A DNA stretch of 64,000 nucleotides from Monosporascus cannonballus. Lineage: Eukaryota > Ascomycota > Sordariomycetes > Xylariales. Of the stretch, positions 1 to 11,893 are shown piece by piece. A program made the position numbers and the translations under genes. The notes beneath the pieces are model-generated. The model was given only the letters and a program-made list of their open reading frames with translations, had not been told where the DNA came from and made no database searches. The DNA lies in the NCBI GenBank assembly GCA_004154925.1, contig QJNS01000752.1, positions 372,001 through 436,000 of the forward strand. Reading direction: 5' to 3'. Each line of letters begins with the position of its first letter. Position 1 is the first letter of the stretch.

Positions 1-2040
1 TATTATTACCTCAGAACATATTAGGATAAATCTTAAAAAAATCGCTATAATTATAAAATGGTAAACGTTAACGATAATAAAAAAGGCACAGGTATTTTTT
101 AAATCCGTAAATTATTGTAAAAGTTTATTCGAAATTTTATTAAAATAACTATACACTTAACGAACTTTACGAAAATAAAATTTAAATGGACGCCAAATAC
201 GAAAAAAGCGTTTTAGAATATCAAAAATACGATTATGAAAGAACTAATGTTAATTATGTAGGATTTAAACCGCCCCGTTAAACTAAAAACCGATATTTCG
301 GATTATGCGTTAAACGCAATAATCGGATAACGAAATAATTAAGGCAAATTATACCTTATTAAATTTTTTTCGAGCAAATTAAAAGGATCCCAATATAATT
401 ACGGCATTTTAGATAAAAGGTTTATAGCTATTATTATGACATTTCGAAAATTTAAGTACTTCCTAAAAGGAAATTTGCACCAGGGTAAAGTTTATACGGA
501 TTATTAAAATTTTACCTGATTTACCACGACTAAAAAACTTACTGGGTAATAATTTTATTACGCGGAAAAGTTGGGGAACTTCGATTTCGTTATTATCCGT
601 AAAAAAGCTTAAAAATAGCAAAATAAATGCCCTAAGCAAACGACGAAACCTCGAAAAGAATTTGGTTAAAATTAGCCATATAATTTTCGATATTACCATA
701 AAAAAATATTTACGCCCGAAACCGATTACGATAATTCGGGCAGTACCTTTTTATATATATCAGAAAATTTAGCAGTATAACGACGGTTTCTTAAAAAACT
801 AAAAAACGAATAATATACAAATTTCAAAAGAATACCAGAAAAGTCTAACACGAAAAATATACGAATACGAGTTACATAAATATTTAAGGATTTATAAAAC
901 CTTAAAACGACTTTAACGTATATATTCTTTTCTTAGAATAAAATTAACGGTATAAAAAATTATATAGCAATATGATATTTATATTAAAACGAAACCTCGA
1001 CGATATAAGCTATACGAAAAAGTATAGCCATTATTAATTCCAAAGTAATTATGGTATTTAGTTATATTCGATTTTATTATTAATATTTGTTTATTAAAAA
1101 GCCTAATTATAAAAATATATTACGAAAGTACAAACGCCGATCTAATACCATATAAATTTTTAAATATAATTTTAGCGTATACGGATTATTAATAAAGATT
1201 ATTTTAAAAAAATGATTAATATTTGCATTTAAATTTTTATAAGGTTTCATAGCATAAATCGGCCTAAATTATAAGTTATTTAGTGTATTTAAATGTTAAA
1301 CAGAGAAATAAACGAAACGAACGACTTAAACTTTAAACATTTATATACGATATTATATTAATTACGACTAAAGAAATTAGGTTAAAAAATTACTTATTAT
1401 TTAATTAACTTATAATATTAGTAATTAGTAAAATCCTAAAATAATATTTTTAAATATATATTTTAGTTTTATTTTAAAGATTTACAAAGTATTACGTAAT
1501 AATAATCGAATTAATATTAAGATAATTTTTACGTTAAAATAGTTATAATATTTATACGAAGAAATAAAAATAAAAATAAAATTCGTACGTAATTAAATAA
1601 ATAAGTATTATAATCAAAAAGGTTAAAGAGATTAATTTTCGAAAAGGGGAAAATGGTTTTTCTCATTACCAAAAATATTTAAATAAAGCGACTTAATAAA
1701 AAATTCGATTTCAAAAATATCGGTCCATATAAAATTACCAAAAGAATCTTAGAAAATCATTATTAATTAGAATTTTTACCAAAATTTAAATTTTATTTGA
1801 TTTTTTATATTTTCTTACTGAAATTAATAAGGAATATAATTAAAATATATATAGCATAAAACGATATAAAAATAAAAAACAAATAAATATATAAGGTGGA
1901 AAACATTTCCATATACGAAAATAAAACGAATTTGCTTAATACCTAATTAAATAGAAAAAATAATTAAATTTCGAAAACACCTAGGAATTTGCCAAAAGCC
2001 TTATGCGCGTCTAATACCTATCAAAATTTTTTGTTAATAA
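1..2040 (+). pseudogene. gypsy pol remnant (RT tail, RNase H, integrase, chromodomain)
   Basis: Conceptual + strand translation, with stops and frame changes, matches a Ty3/gypsy polyprotein. Positions 1-160 give the region linking reverse transcriptase to RNase H. About 170-640 gives RNase H, including the run that normally ends in a 'Lys-Gly-x-x-Asn-x-x-Ala-Asp' type motif. About 840-1650 gives integrase and its tail. About 1900-2030 gives chromodomain residues of the type 'TP(R)NLPKA', corresponding to the 'ENTWEPAKNLI' seen in sister copies. The changes are those expected of RIP: Trp and Gln codons become stops, Cys becomes Tyr and Asp becomes Asn. No functional product is possible. Confidence 0.8.
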
Positions 2041-2314
2041 CGATAGGCGCGTTCTAATTAATAATCGACCAATTAATAGCCGGGATAGCGAGTTAGTCGG
2101 CCGCGGCCTGCGCTAACGTAATAATCGTAATAACGGCTTTTAATTATTCCTGCTTTTTCTTTAGGCGCTTAAATTCCATTATGGTTTCCGTACCCTTGAT
2201 ACTGAGACGAAATATTTCGATATTACGATTACGAAAAAGCTTTTTTTATTTTCGTAAACGGTTGAAACGGCCAAATAATTTATTTAAACGTTGTTAAATC
2301 TTTAATAATTTCTT

Positions 2315-2659
2315 TTAGTAATACGGTTTTTTAAGTTTTAGGCGATATTTTATAACAAGTTTATTATGTTCAAATTCGGAGGGACTAAAAAAGTTATAAA
2401 GATTTCCGTATTTAATATAGGATATATATTTTCCCGAGCTGTAATAAGCATTGCAAATTTTGTTTTTAAATTTGTAACGCGAATAGGAAAAATTTAATAA
2501 TATGGTAAAACCAAGGCGATTAATGCGTTCTGAAAAAATTAAAACGTTATTATGCTTATAAAAACGTCGTTTTTCGATACGACTCGATATAATAAATATA
2601 AAAAAAAGAAAATTACTTATTAAAAGCCGACAAACGAATAATCTGATTTTTAAGGACAA
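2315..2659 (-). pseudogene. Antisense Cys-rich ORF of gypsy element I
   Basis: An open frame of 114 codons lies on the strand opposite to pol, between the chromodomain and the 3' LTR. It contains the spaced pattern 'YSRYKFKNK ... CNAYYSSGKYISYIKYGNLYN', which reads as a RIP-weathered C-x2-C-x5-C ... C-x2-C-x3/4-G-x-x-C motif with several Cys codons changed to Tyr. The same motif, position and orientation recur in the other gypsy elements of the window. That argues for an ancestral gene carried by the family rather than a chance frame. I do not know its function; a small DNA- or metal-binding protein is one possibility. Confidence 0.55.
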
Positions 2660-2683
2660 AAGTCCTGGAAAAAAAGAAAATCG

Positions 2684-3126
2684 TATTATAACCTAATAGT
2701 CTTGGCTCTTTACAGACGGTTAGGCTTTTAAGGAAAGCCAGTTTCGACCTATGCCAAACAGTTACGTAACGGGCTTAATAAGTTTAAACGTTATTATTAG
2801 CTTAAGAACGTGAAATTAGTCGATTTACGAAAGGTTTAAAGGGGCTTCAGGGAACTTAATTAATTAAATACTCTTAAGCCAGTTAAAAATATTTTAAGCC
2901 GAAACGAAAATATATACGCTTATTATTTCCATAATTTAAATAATTTCAGCTTATAATACTTATTAATATTAATTGTTTACAATATAATATCGTTACCTAA
3001 GGCACCTTTGATATTACGAGACGTAATACGTTACTGTATTTATTGCTCAGTTTCTTACGATACTTCTATCAACATAAACTCGTACGATTAAGGTTTAATA
3101 GTTGGTTAAACCGCCTAGTCGTCACA
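2684..3126 (+). repeat. 3' LTR of gypsy element I (443 bp)
   Basis: It starts TATTATAACC (originally TGTTATGACC) directly after a purine-rich tract at about 2667-2683 and ends CGTCACA at 3126. It contains the family TATA-like 'atatatacgcttattatt' and a weathered TTACGTAA palindrome. The final 40 bp or so are shared with all other gypsy LTRs here except those of element A. Confidence 0.88.
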
Positions 3127-3196
3127 TGCGTCCAACATTAGAAAAGTCCTCTAATTAGGAGTGGTGCCTGGATTATTCTAAGAACAGACCCTTCGG
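3127..3196. other. Short host segment between gypsy I and hAT
   Basis: These 70 bases are of ordinary composition and lie between the gypsy LTR end and the hAT terminus. The last eight (3189-3196, CCCTTCGG) are the left hAT target-site duplication. No gene is visible. This is host DNA that was contiguous with position 20,963 before the hAT inserted. Confidence 0.7.
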
Positions 3197-3912
3197 CAGG
3201 GTTGTGAAATTAGTTCTTAGTTTTTAGTATTAGCTAGTTAGTTTCTTGCTTAGTTAGTTTTATTCAGTAACTTCACTAAACTAATTTTTTCTTAGTTAAC
3301 TTAGTTTAAGTAATTAACTAAATTAACTAATTAACGAAGATTTTTTTAAATATATACTTTAGTTTTTTTTTCCAAATTCTGTTTATTTTTATAAAAATTA
3401 TCGTAGTAATGAATAATTCTTAAGGAGTTAAATAATGAAGATTAGTAATATTTTAATTCATAAAATACTTTAAATTATATCAATTTTTAAAAAGAATTAA
3501 GTAAATCGATTTGTAAGTAGAAAATTCTAGAAAGTTCTTATATATCCTTTTAAATTCTATATTCTTTTTAACGATTTTTGTTTATAATAAGAATTAAAAA
3601 TATATTATATGATTAAGATTAATTATACCGTTATCAATAATATAATATAGGTTTTAATGTAATTAAAAAGATTTATATATATCCGATATATAAGCAAACA
3701 ATTCTAGAAAATTCTTAAATAATTTTTAATATTCTATACATATCGTAACGATGATTTTGCTTGTAAATAATTAATACTGGATTATGTAATAAACTTGAGT
3801 AATATCATGATTAATAATTTCATATAAATTTTTATGTAATCTTTAAAAATCGATTAGTAACCAGAAAGATTTAGAAAATTCTTAAATATATTATAGTTTT
3901 CTATATACTTCT
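3197..3912 (+). repeat. hAT left subterminal region
   Basis: After the TIR, the sequence has repeated TTAG/CTAA-type tetranucleotides up to about 3330. These mirror the right subterminal block at about 20,860-20,940. Such blocks are where hAT transposases usually bind. The rest is RIP-mutated and AT-rich, and no coding sequence is visible. Confidence 0.7.
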
Positions 3913-4299
3913 TGTTATAGCCCAACGGGCTACGGTCTCCAGAAACGGTCTGCCACGACCCAACCATGAGTGCGCGGTAGAGCAGGTTACGTGACGGATT
4001 ACCAACTCGCTGATAGTGAGCCAGTGAGCCGGATTACCATCTTACTGATGGTAAGCCAGTGAGCCGGATTCTCAACTTATCGGTAATAAGTTAATAAATT
4101 GGATCAAAATATATACACTTATTACTTCATATCTGAAGTATTATCAGTTTATAATAAAAAATCATTATTCAAGGTATTTTTGGTATTACAAAATATAATA
4201 CGTTTTTATATTTATTATTTTATCTTTTTATAATATTTTTATTAATATAAATCCGTATAATTAAGGTTTTATAATTAGTTAAACCTTTTAACGGTTATA
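3913..4299 (+). repeat. 5' LTR of gypsy G
   Basis: It runs from TGTTATAGCC to a weathered GGTTATA end (originally CGTCACA). It is 387 bp, the same length as the 3' copy. It includes three 35-bp tandem units at 3996-4100 and a weathered CACGTG palindrome at about 3986-3995. Confidence 0.9.
3996..4100 (+). repeat. 3 x 35-bp tandem repeats in U3 of LTR G
   Basis: Units start with GGAT at 3996, 4031 and 4066. Each holds an inverted repeat of the type 'CTCACTGG...CCAGTGAG', so each unit could form a hairpin. The same three-unit array is found in the 3' LTR (10,592-10,696) and in both LTRs of element E (47,252-47,356; 53,894-53,998). There are no spacers, so this is not a CRISPR array. Confidence 0.9.
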
Positions 4300-4759
4300 C
4301 GTTGCAAATCTTTATTTAATAATACCGTTAAACTTTAAGCAATATCACTAATATTATGTTTACCAGCAAGTAGCTCGAACAGCCCATTTACTAGATCCTT
4401 GATAACTCGGACACTAGAATGGAATCCGAGAAGGAAAAGGAAAAATTTCGTTTTTTTCGCAAAAAAGTTTTTCGACGCCTGGATACCATAAACTAACGTG
4501 TTATTTAGCTTGAAAAGGATAATAATAACCTTACGATGTGCTTTTAAGCCGTTTATAAAAGGGTTAAAAAAACTTTTAAAATTATAAAAAGCTTTTTTAA
4601 ATAAATTAAGTTATTTAGTTAAATTGTGTTAAAAATTAAAAAAACAATCCTTAAACTTTTTAAATTAAAACTTTGCGATAAAACTTTACTTAAGCTACAA
4701 TTATTTTTTACTTAATATTAAATATATTTTGAATATTCTCTTATTTTAATTAATTATAT

Positions 4760-5660
4760 TTATTATAGGAATCGACTTCGTAATCGGATAACTTATTGGA
4801 AATACGGCTATTTAGTTCGAATTTACTATAAGAAAATACGTTATTTTATTAATCAAAAATCGAAACCTAGAAATAATACGAATTTATAATAATTATAAAT
4901 AATTTTAGTAAATATTAATAAAACAATTTAGAATAATAAACAAAAATTGAAAGCCGAAATACAAATCTAATAATTACGATAAAAAGAATTAATAATTAAT
5001 TACGGCATTACGTTCGTTTAATTAATATTTAAGCTAAATTAAAATTAAAAAATAATAATAACTAAGTTTTTCGATAATTTCAAAAAAATATAAAAAGAAT
5101 TTTTTAAGCTTAATCGGCCCAATTATTTATCAGATCATATTACGATAATAATTAAGATTAATAATTAATAATACGCATAACGTATTAAGGGTACCAAAAG
5201 AAAAAAAATAATAAATCTCGATATACGGCTAATACCAACGTTCCTCGACGCGGTAATATTTCTTACGGCACGGAACCAGGACTTAAAAAACTAAAAGCCA
5301 CTTATAGGAAAAACTAAAGCCAAACCAAATATTTTAATTTTAACAAAATAAAATACAAAACAACATAATGCAAAGAATCTAAAAAACCTCGTCAGAATAA
5401 TTAAAAATCTATATCTAAAAGATAACCCAGAAAAAGTCAAAAAATATAAATAAACCCATTAATATAATTGGGCCTAAATACGCATCAGGCTCCCCATAGC
5501 GAAAAATTCAACAAAGACCATTACGATAAAAAATTCGACAAAGAATGCAAAAAGCTAGAAAGCTAGCTTAACAAATATCGCGAATATAATGAAAAGCATT
5601 AGAAGGATAATTACGCAAACACTAGAATTAAACAGAAAAAATCTGTCCCGGAACCCCAAA
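4760..5660 (+). pseudogene. gypsy G gag remnant
   Basis: Broken + strand frames match a retrotransposon gag capsid region: 'FTIRKYVILLI', then 'LEIIRIYNNYK', then a stretch corresponding to 'LRQ...Y...F' of the Retrotrans_gag family. At about 5320-5390 a zinc-knuckle relic reads 'KYFNFNKIKYKTT' (ancestral CFNCNKIGHK type), with Cys and His codons changed by transitions or other substitutions. The copy in element E (about 48,000-48,650) is easier to read and supports this call. It is non-functional. Confidence 0.7.
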
Positions 5661-6435
5661 TCGATAAGGCAAAATACATACTATATATTGTCGACGACGA
5701 AAATATGTCGATTACGAAGAATAAAAACAATACATTGACGGAAAAATACCTGCATATACTGTAAAAGATTCGATTTTCCAAACCGAACCGAAAATAACAG
5801 AAATGATAAATAATAATATCGGTATCTTCAATCTATAGTTTCAAGACTTAATATCCGCCAATTCGCCGGGGCAGAAAGTTGGCTCCAAAAAATAATACCT
5901 GCAAAAAAAACCGATTTTGTTATTATTAATAATATAATTACTAAACGGAAAAAAATTAATGCAGCACATAATAAAAAAGCATTATTAAAGAAAAGATATA
6001 TTAATTAATAAGCGAACTTTAAAACAACAATTAATACGACGCATAATAGGATACAATGGAAACCGTAGAATAACAATATACCTAATAAAAAGAAAAATTA
6101 CAATTAAAATAAAAACAATTAATATAATTCGAAAAAACAATACACCGGCAATAACGACAAATACAACAGCTTAACGCGTTAAACACGAAAACACAAATAA
6201 AGCTCGACAAACTCGAAAAAGAATTTAATAAAAAAGATTACCTATAAAAAAGCCGCAAAATAACGAAACCTAAAGAAATTAAATAGAAGATCCAAAAAAG
6301 GTTTTAAACGCGACAATAAAAGTCGTTAACAACCTTTTTACTTTAGACATACGAATTGAAATACATTAATATACCGCAATAATGGACTGCGAAACTTTAA
6401 GCGAAAATTATATTATATCAAATATAGTTAATAAG

Positions 6436-6641
6436 TGTCAGATGCCAAGGTGCGGCCCCCTTTCCGAGGCCCAGCGACCCACCAGTTTGGCTCCAGTTTG
6501 TGTATATATAGGGGGGCTTCGCCCCCGAGTAGTTAGAAAAGAGCAGGCATTAATGGTCATCTATTCACTACCCATACTATGAACCACCAGCTGGGCTGCT
6601 TCTTCTGCCTTTCACTCTGTACTTTACCATTTTCCCTGACA
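6436..6641. mobile_element. Short LTR-like insertion 'H' (206 bp), not RIP-mutated
   Basis: It begins TGTCAG and ends CTGACA, with the 5-bp TSD ATAAG at 6431-6435 and 6642-6646. It interrupts gypsy G; the uninterrupted sister sequence at about 49,768-49,775 confirms the empty site. It has normal base composition, with a TATA-like run and a G6/C5 hairpin at about 6506-6525, as expected of an LTR promoter region. It is best read as a solo LTR or very short non-autonomous retroelement that arrived after RIP of its host. An open frame at 6382-6582 crosses its left edge and is fortuitous. Confidence 0.85.
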
Positions 6642-6649
6642 ATAAGCTT

Positions 6650-9600
6650 AAACTACCATACAAATACAAATTAAAACCCTACATAACGACAAATATCAAA
6701 AATCAGAAATGCGCCTACGACAACGGGAAAATCATACGTGAAATTAATCATCTCAAGATTTTTGTCTAAGGATAATACTAAACAGTTAATTTCGACATCG
6801 TCCCATTTAAGAATGGCTATATAATCTTAAAATTATCATAGATACGCCAATACGGAATCTTAATTAGTAAAAGAATTAACTAAATAAGGTTCGCCTCATA
6901 TCGCATCAGCAAATAAAAAAAGGAATTAAGATTTCAACATTCGATCGAAAATGGCGACGAATACATGTATAAGAACATAACAAAAATCTTACCACCTAAA
7001 AAGAAAAAATATACAAAAAAGATAAACATCAAAAAAATACGACGCATCATTATTACCATCAAAACGAAACTAAAGCAACTAAATAATGACCTAAAATAAC
7101 AGCCTCAAAAATCAAAAGAATTCTATTTAATATACAACCATAATACCACAAATACGAACAGTTTTTTATAAAAAAGCTTAACACGAAATTACTAGAACAT
7201 AACAAATAAAATTATGAAATAATTCTTAAGAAAAAGTCTTCGACGAAGTTTTACCCCATTTATAACCTTAATGGAAACGAATTACGCGCTTTTAAAAAAT
7301 ACCTGAAAAATCGGTTATAAAAAATAAATTTAACCTTCAAAATCACTAGCAGGTTACATAATATTTTTCGTACTCAAAAAAATGAAAAATTACGACTTAT
7401 AGTTAACTATCGACAATTAAACGATGTTACTATCAAAAATGGAATACTATTACCCCTAATTACAGAAATAAAAAACCGACTTTATAAAACCAAATAATTT
7501 ATAATGTTCGATTTCAAAAATAAATATAATGTTATAAAGATAAAAAATACGGATTGTTTAAATAATTGGTTATATTAATAGAACTTACGAACGTACTAGT
7601 AACCTTTGAACGAATAATAAATTATGTATTACGAAAATATCTTAATATTTTCGTTATTTGCTCTCTGGACGATATTCTCATCTTCTTAAAAACAGAAAAA
7701 GCATATATAGAACATATTCATAAAATTCTTCAAATTTTACAAAACGAAAAACTATTTTTTAACACAAAAAAAATTAATTTTACGCATAAAAAGTGGAATA
7801 TCTAGAACATATTATTACCCCAGGACATATTAGAATACACTCTAAGAAAATCGCTACAGTTACAAAAGGACAAACGCTAATTACGGTCAAAAAGGTATAG
7901 GCATTCCTTAAATTCGCTAATTACTATAAAAAGTTTATTCGAAACTTTAGCAAAATAACCATACCCCTATCGAATTTTACGAAAAAAAAATTCAAATAGA
8001 CGTCCGAAATAAAAAAAATATTTTAAGATATCAAAAATACGATTACTAGCGAACTAATATTAATTATATATAATTTAAACCGCCCCGTTAAACTAAAAAG
8101 CGATATTTGGGATTACGCGTTAAATATAATAATTGGATAACGAAATAATTAAGATAACTTGCATTTTATGATATTTTTTTATATAAATTAAAAGGAACCG
8201 AACTTAACTATAATATCCCAAATAAAAAATTCATAACCATTTTTATGGTATTGTGAAAATTTAAGTATTTCTTAAAAGAAAACTTATACTAGGACAAAGT
8301 TTATAGGGATCATTAAAACCTTATTCGTTTTATTACGATCAAAGAATTTACAAAACAATAACTTCATTATACGAAAGAATTGGCGAATTTCGATTTCGTT
8401 ATTATTTATAAAAAAGGCTCAGAAAATAGCAAGACAAATACCTTAAGCAAATAATCAAACCTCGAAAGAAAATAGTTAAAATTAGCCATACAATCTTTAA
8501 TATTACTACAAAAAAACATTTACGCCCGTAATATATTACGACAATTCGGGTAGTACCGTTTGATATACATCAGAAAATCCAACAATATAACGATGGTTTC
8601 CCAAAAAACCAAAAAACAAAGACGATATAAATTTCAAAAAAAATACCAGAAGGATCTAATACAAAATATATACGAACATTAGCTACATAAATATTTAGAA
8701 ATTTACAAAACCTTAAAACACCTTTAACGCACATATTCTTTTCCTGGAATAAAATTAATGATGCAGAAAATCATATAGCAATACGATATTAGCGCTAAAA
8801 CAAAAGTTCGACGATATAAGCTATACGAAAAATTACAACTATTACCAGTCGCAAAACGACCATAGTATTTAATTATATTCGATTTCATTCCTAAACTTTT
8901 TGTATCAAAAAATCCAGCTATAAAAATATATTATAATAGCATTTTCGTAATCGTCGATTAATTTACGAGAATTTCTTATTTTTTACCATATTACGAAAAA
9001 AACTAAATGCCAAACCAATAGAATACATTTTGAAATACGTTTTTAATATATACAGATTTCTAATAGAAATTATTTTAGATAAAGGATTAATATCTATATC
9101 TAAATTTTAGCAAAGCCTTATAACATAAATCGGCCTAAATCACCAATTATTTAAGGCTTTTAAATCTTAGACAAATAAATGAATAAATTAAATAAAATAA
9201 ATTTTATAAACTTATTTATAATATTACAATAATTACGAACAAAATAATTAGGTTAAAAATATACCTATTACACAATTAGCTTATAATATTAACCATTACG
9301 AAAATATTAAAATAATACTAGGAAACGTAAATTTTGATTTTATTTTAAAGATTTACAAAAAGGTACCTAATTACGGTTCAATTAATATCAAAATAATTCT
9401 TATGTCGGAACAATTACGATAATTATATCAGGAAATAAAAATAGAATTAGAATTGGCATGTAATCAAATAAGGAAATATTATAATTAAAAAAGGTTAAAA
9501 AAAATCAACTTTTGAAAAAAAGGAAATAGTTTTCCTTATTACCAAAAATATTTAAACAAAACGACCTAACAAAAAACTTAATTTCAAATATATCGGTCTA

Positions 9601-9960
9601 TATAAAATCGCCAAAGAAATTTTAGAAAATAATTACTAATTAGAACTTTTACTAAAAGTGAAATTTTACTTCATTTTTTACATTTTTTATGTGAATTAAT
9701 AGCGGATATAATTAAAGTACATACGGCACAAAATAATATAAAAATGGAAAACGAATAGGCATATAAGGTGGAAAGGATTTTCGATATACGGAAACAAAAC
9801 GGATTTACCTAGTATCTAATTAAAAAAAGTACTGGGATTCCGAAAATACCTAGGAACCCGCCAAAAATCTTATTAACGCCTAACGCCTATTTAAAAATTT
9901 TTACTAGTAATAACGGAACTACTCGAAATAATAGCATTCCAGTTTATAAAATCCAAAAAA
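6650..9960 (+). pseudogene. gypsy G pol remnant (RT, RNase H, integrase, chromodomain)
   Basis: The reverse transcriptase core is the best preserved part. In 7566-7805 the frame reads 'LTNVLVTFERIINYVL' and then 'LDDILIFLKTEKAYIEHIHK', which are the gypsy RT blocks around the catalytic Asp-Asp; the residue before LDD is Ser, not the usual Tyr. RNase H follows at about 8190-8455 ('YKKGSENSKTNTLSK'). Integrase follows at about 8600-9300, and the GPY-type tail and chromodomain at about 9560-9905 ('ENT-EPAKNLINA'). Stops from Gln and Trp codons interrupt every domain. The chromodomain places the element among chromoviruses, which target heterochromatin marks. Confidence 0.88.
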
Positions 9961-10124
9961 GGAAACCCTTAGTTTACCGCATTCCAATTAATAATATTTA
10001 CTTTATCCAAAGCCTATACCTCAATTACAAACTTTGATTTTAAATAGGTAAGGTTGTTAAAATCGTCTAAAAACTGAAAAATACGATTAACAAATTTTGC
10101 ACCTTAGGGCTGGTAATATTGGCG

Positions 10125-10310
10125 TTAACGACATATGCGAAAAAAACGCGTAAAAGTTTCGGACAAGGATTTTTCGGCCTTTAACTGTTTCTTTTTTAAC
10201 CTTTTCGATTCCGTAATATAATGATTAATTATAGAAATAAAGACTTCCGTTTTATTATACGAATAACTTCGACGAACATATTCCTTATAACGAAAAACCT
10301 CGTTTATCAT
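10125..10310 (-). pseudogene. Antisense Cys-rich ORF of gypsy G
   Basis: The frame on the strand opposite to pol, just before the 3' LTR, reads 'EVFRYKEYVRRSYSYNKTEV' and then 'ESKRLKKKQLKAEKSL'. It aligns with the + strand frame at 11,894 in element K ('ILRYKECVN-GRSCNS'), so the ancestral motif is R-C-K-E-C-V-x-x-G-R-S-C followed by a charged coiled-coil-like stretch. Here the Cys codons have become Tyr, as RIP would do. Only the middle of the protein is open. Function unknown. Confidence 0.6.
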
Positions 10311-10508
10311 TTGGTAATTAAATTATCGGGCGGAATAAAAAAAAACAAAATATCGTGTCAAAACCTTTAAGTTTACTTAAATTAATTAAGGCAAATCGTT
10401 ATTCGGATTTACAAAAACGACGCTTAACTACACCGAAAAATATGTTGAATAAATACGGAAAACTTACCAAAAAATCTTAAGGGCAAGATTTATGAAAGAA
10501 AAAGATCG

Positions 10509-10895
10509 TATTATAGCCTAACAGGCTACGGTCTCCAAAAGCGATCTGCCACGACCCAACCACGAATGCGCGATAAGGCAAATCACATAACGGATCACCA
10601 ACTTATTAATGGCAAGCTAATAAGCCGGATTACCAACTTACTAATAATAAGCCAGTAAGCCGGATCACAAACTTACTGGTAATAAACCAATAAGCTAAAT
10701 CAAGATATATACGCTTATTATTCCATAGCCTAGATAGCATCAGCTTACAATAAAACATCGTTACCCAAAGCAACTTTGGTATAACGAAACGTAATACGTT
10801 ATTGAATTTATTGCTCATTTTTTCCACGATACTCCTACCAACATTAACCCGTACGACTAAGGTTTAATAGTTGGTTAAACCCCCTAGCTGTCACA
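10509..10895 (+). repeat. 3' LTR of gypsy G
   Basis: It is 387 bp, from TATTATAGCC to TAGCTGTCACA. It differs from the 5' copy mainly by transitions. It contains the 35-bp tandem units at 10,592-10,696. Short open frames inside it have no coding support. Confidence 0.9.
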
Positions 10896-10900
10896 CTTCT

Positions 10901-11431
10901 TCACGATTTTTTGCTTATAAATTATTAGTAATAAATTATGTAATCAATATGAATAATAACTTAATTAATAATTCCAATTTAATCTTATATAATAACAAAA
11001 TTATCTCGAATTGTAAAATTAAATATAAACGCGTCAAGCTTTTCTCGTTTAAAACCTTTTTTAAACTTATTTATTAAGCTTATTACTATATAACTATATT
11101 ACAATATATATACCGTTATAATTAGCTTTTAACGCTTTAAAACATACGTCTACCCGCTATATATCCGCTTATTTAACAGTCGATTATTTATATATTTAGC
11201 ATAAATTCGTTTATTTCGAATATATCTTCGCAAGCTGTTAGCCAAAATTCTGAAAATTCGGATGTCGAATCGAATAACAACTTAAAAGATTCGAAATATA
11301 ACAAATCGGATTTTAGATTAACTGATTCCGAAAAGTCGAATATTTATGTATTTGCGAATAATTTATTTATGCGATATTTATTATCTATTAACTTAAGTAA
11401 AGATCATAAAATGGTTATTTCGTATATAACC
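10901..11431 (+). pseudogene. hAT transposase remnant, N-terminal side
   Basis: This hAT segment lies between the two gypsy insertions. From about 11,210 the + strand frame reads 'SQNSENSDVESNNNLKDSKY' and continues open to the insertion point of element K at 11,431, so it is probably the Ser/Asn/Glu-rich N-terminal part of the transposase. No clear BED-finger Cys/His pattern survives. The start codon cannot be fixed. The upstream portion (10,901-11,150) is AT-rich with a short unsupported frame at 10,871-11,077. Confidence 0.55.
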
Positions 11432-11805
11432 TGTGACGGCTAGGCGGTTTAACCAACTATTAAACCTAAGTCGTACGGGTTTATGTTGGCAGAAGTATCG
11501 TGGGAATCTGAGCAATAGATATAGGAACGTATTACGTTTCGTAATATTAAGGGTACCTTAGGTAACGAATTATTATTATAAACTGAGATTATTTAAATTA
11601 TAGAATTAATAAACATATATATCCCCTTTTTTTTTAGCTTAATTATTTATGATTACGCCGTTAGTAATAATTATAATTACTTGGGATTACCTTTAATTAT
11701 TGATAATCATTAGTTTGGTAGTGATTACCGTTACGTAACCCGGGAGGTGGTCCGTATGCTCCTGCTTGACCGTTTTTTAAAACCGGAGCTTATCGGGTCG
11801 TAACA
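11432..11805 (-). repeat. 3' LTR of gypsy K (left copy)
   Basis: It is 374 bp, TGTGACGGC to GTCGTAACA on the + strand. It is more mutated than the right copy: the palindrome at 11,730-11,739 reads GTTACGTAAC, while the right copy at 18,093-18,102 keeps GTCACGTGAC. Confidence 0.92.
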
Positions 11806-11893
11806 TAATTTCCCCCCTTCTCAAATTTTGCGTTTAATATTTCTTTTTTTCTTTTTTTTCGTTTGGTAAGTATTTTTTCTTTTTGCTTTAATT

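Larger units (their letters stand above)
1..3126 (+). mobile_element. Ty3/gypsy chromovirus 'I', 3' half, RIP-degraded
   Basis: This is the right-hand part of an LTR retrotransposon whose left part lies outside the window. It is placed by its 3' LTR (2684-3126) and by degraded pol that reads on the + strand from the end of reverse transcriptase through RNase H, integrase and a chromodomain. It shares its long 3' LTR tail with the gypsy elements at 3913, 11,432, 30,640, 39,060, 47,169 and 60,724. Its LTR start is closest to those of the elements at 60,724 and 30,640. Stops are frequent in every frame, so the element is dead. No TSD can be checked because the left end is not present. Confidence 0.9.
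3913..10895 (+). mobile_element. Ty3/gypsy chromovirus 'G', complete but RIP-dead
   Basis: Two 387-bp LTRs (3913-4299 and 10,509-10,895) bracket gag-pol on the + strand. The TSD is CTTCT at 3908-3912 and 10,896-10,900. Order inside: gag with a zinc-knuckle remnant, reverse transcriptase, RNase H, integrase, chromodomain, then an antisense ORF and a purine tract before the 3' LTR. A 206-bp LTR-like insertion lies at 6436-6641. The element sits in the left part of the hAT. All long frames are broken. Confidence 0.93.

Noticed and set aside
3996..4100. CRISPR-like array
   Set aside because: Three directly adjacent 35-bp units without spacers, inside an LTR of a eukaryotic retrotransposon.
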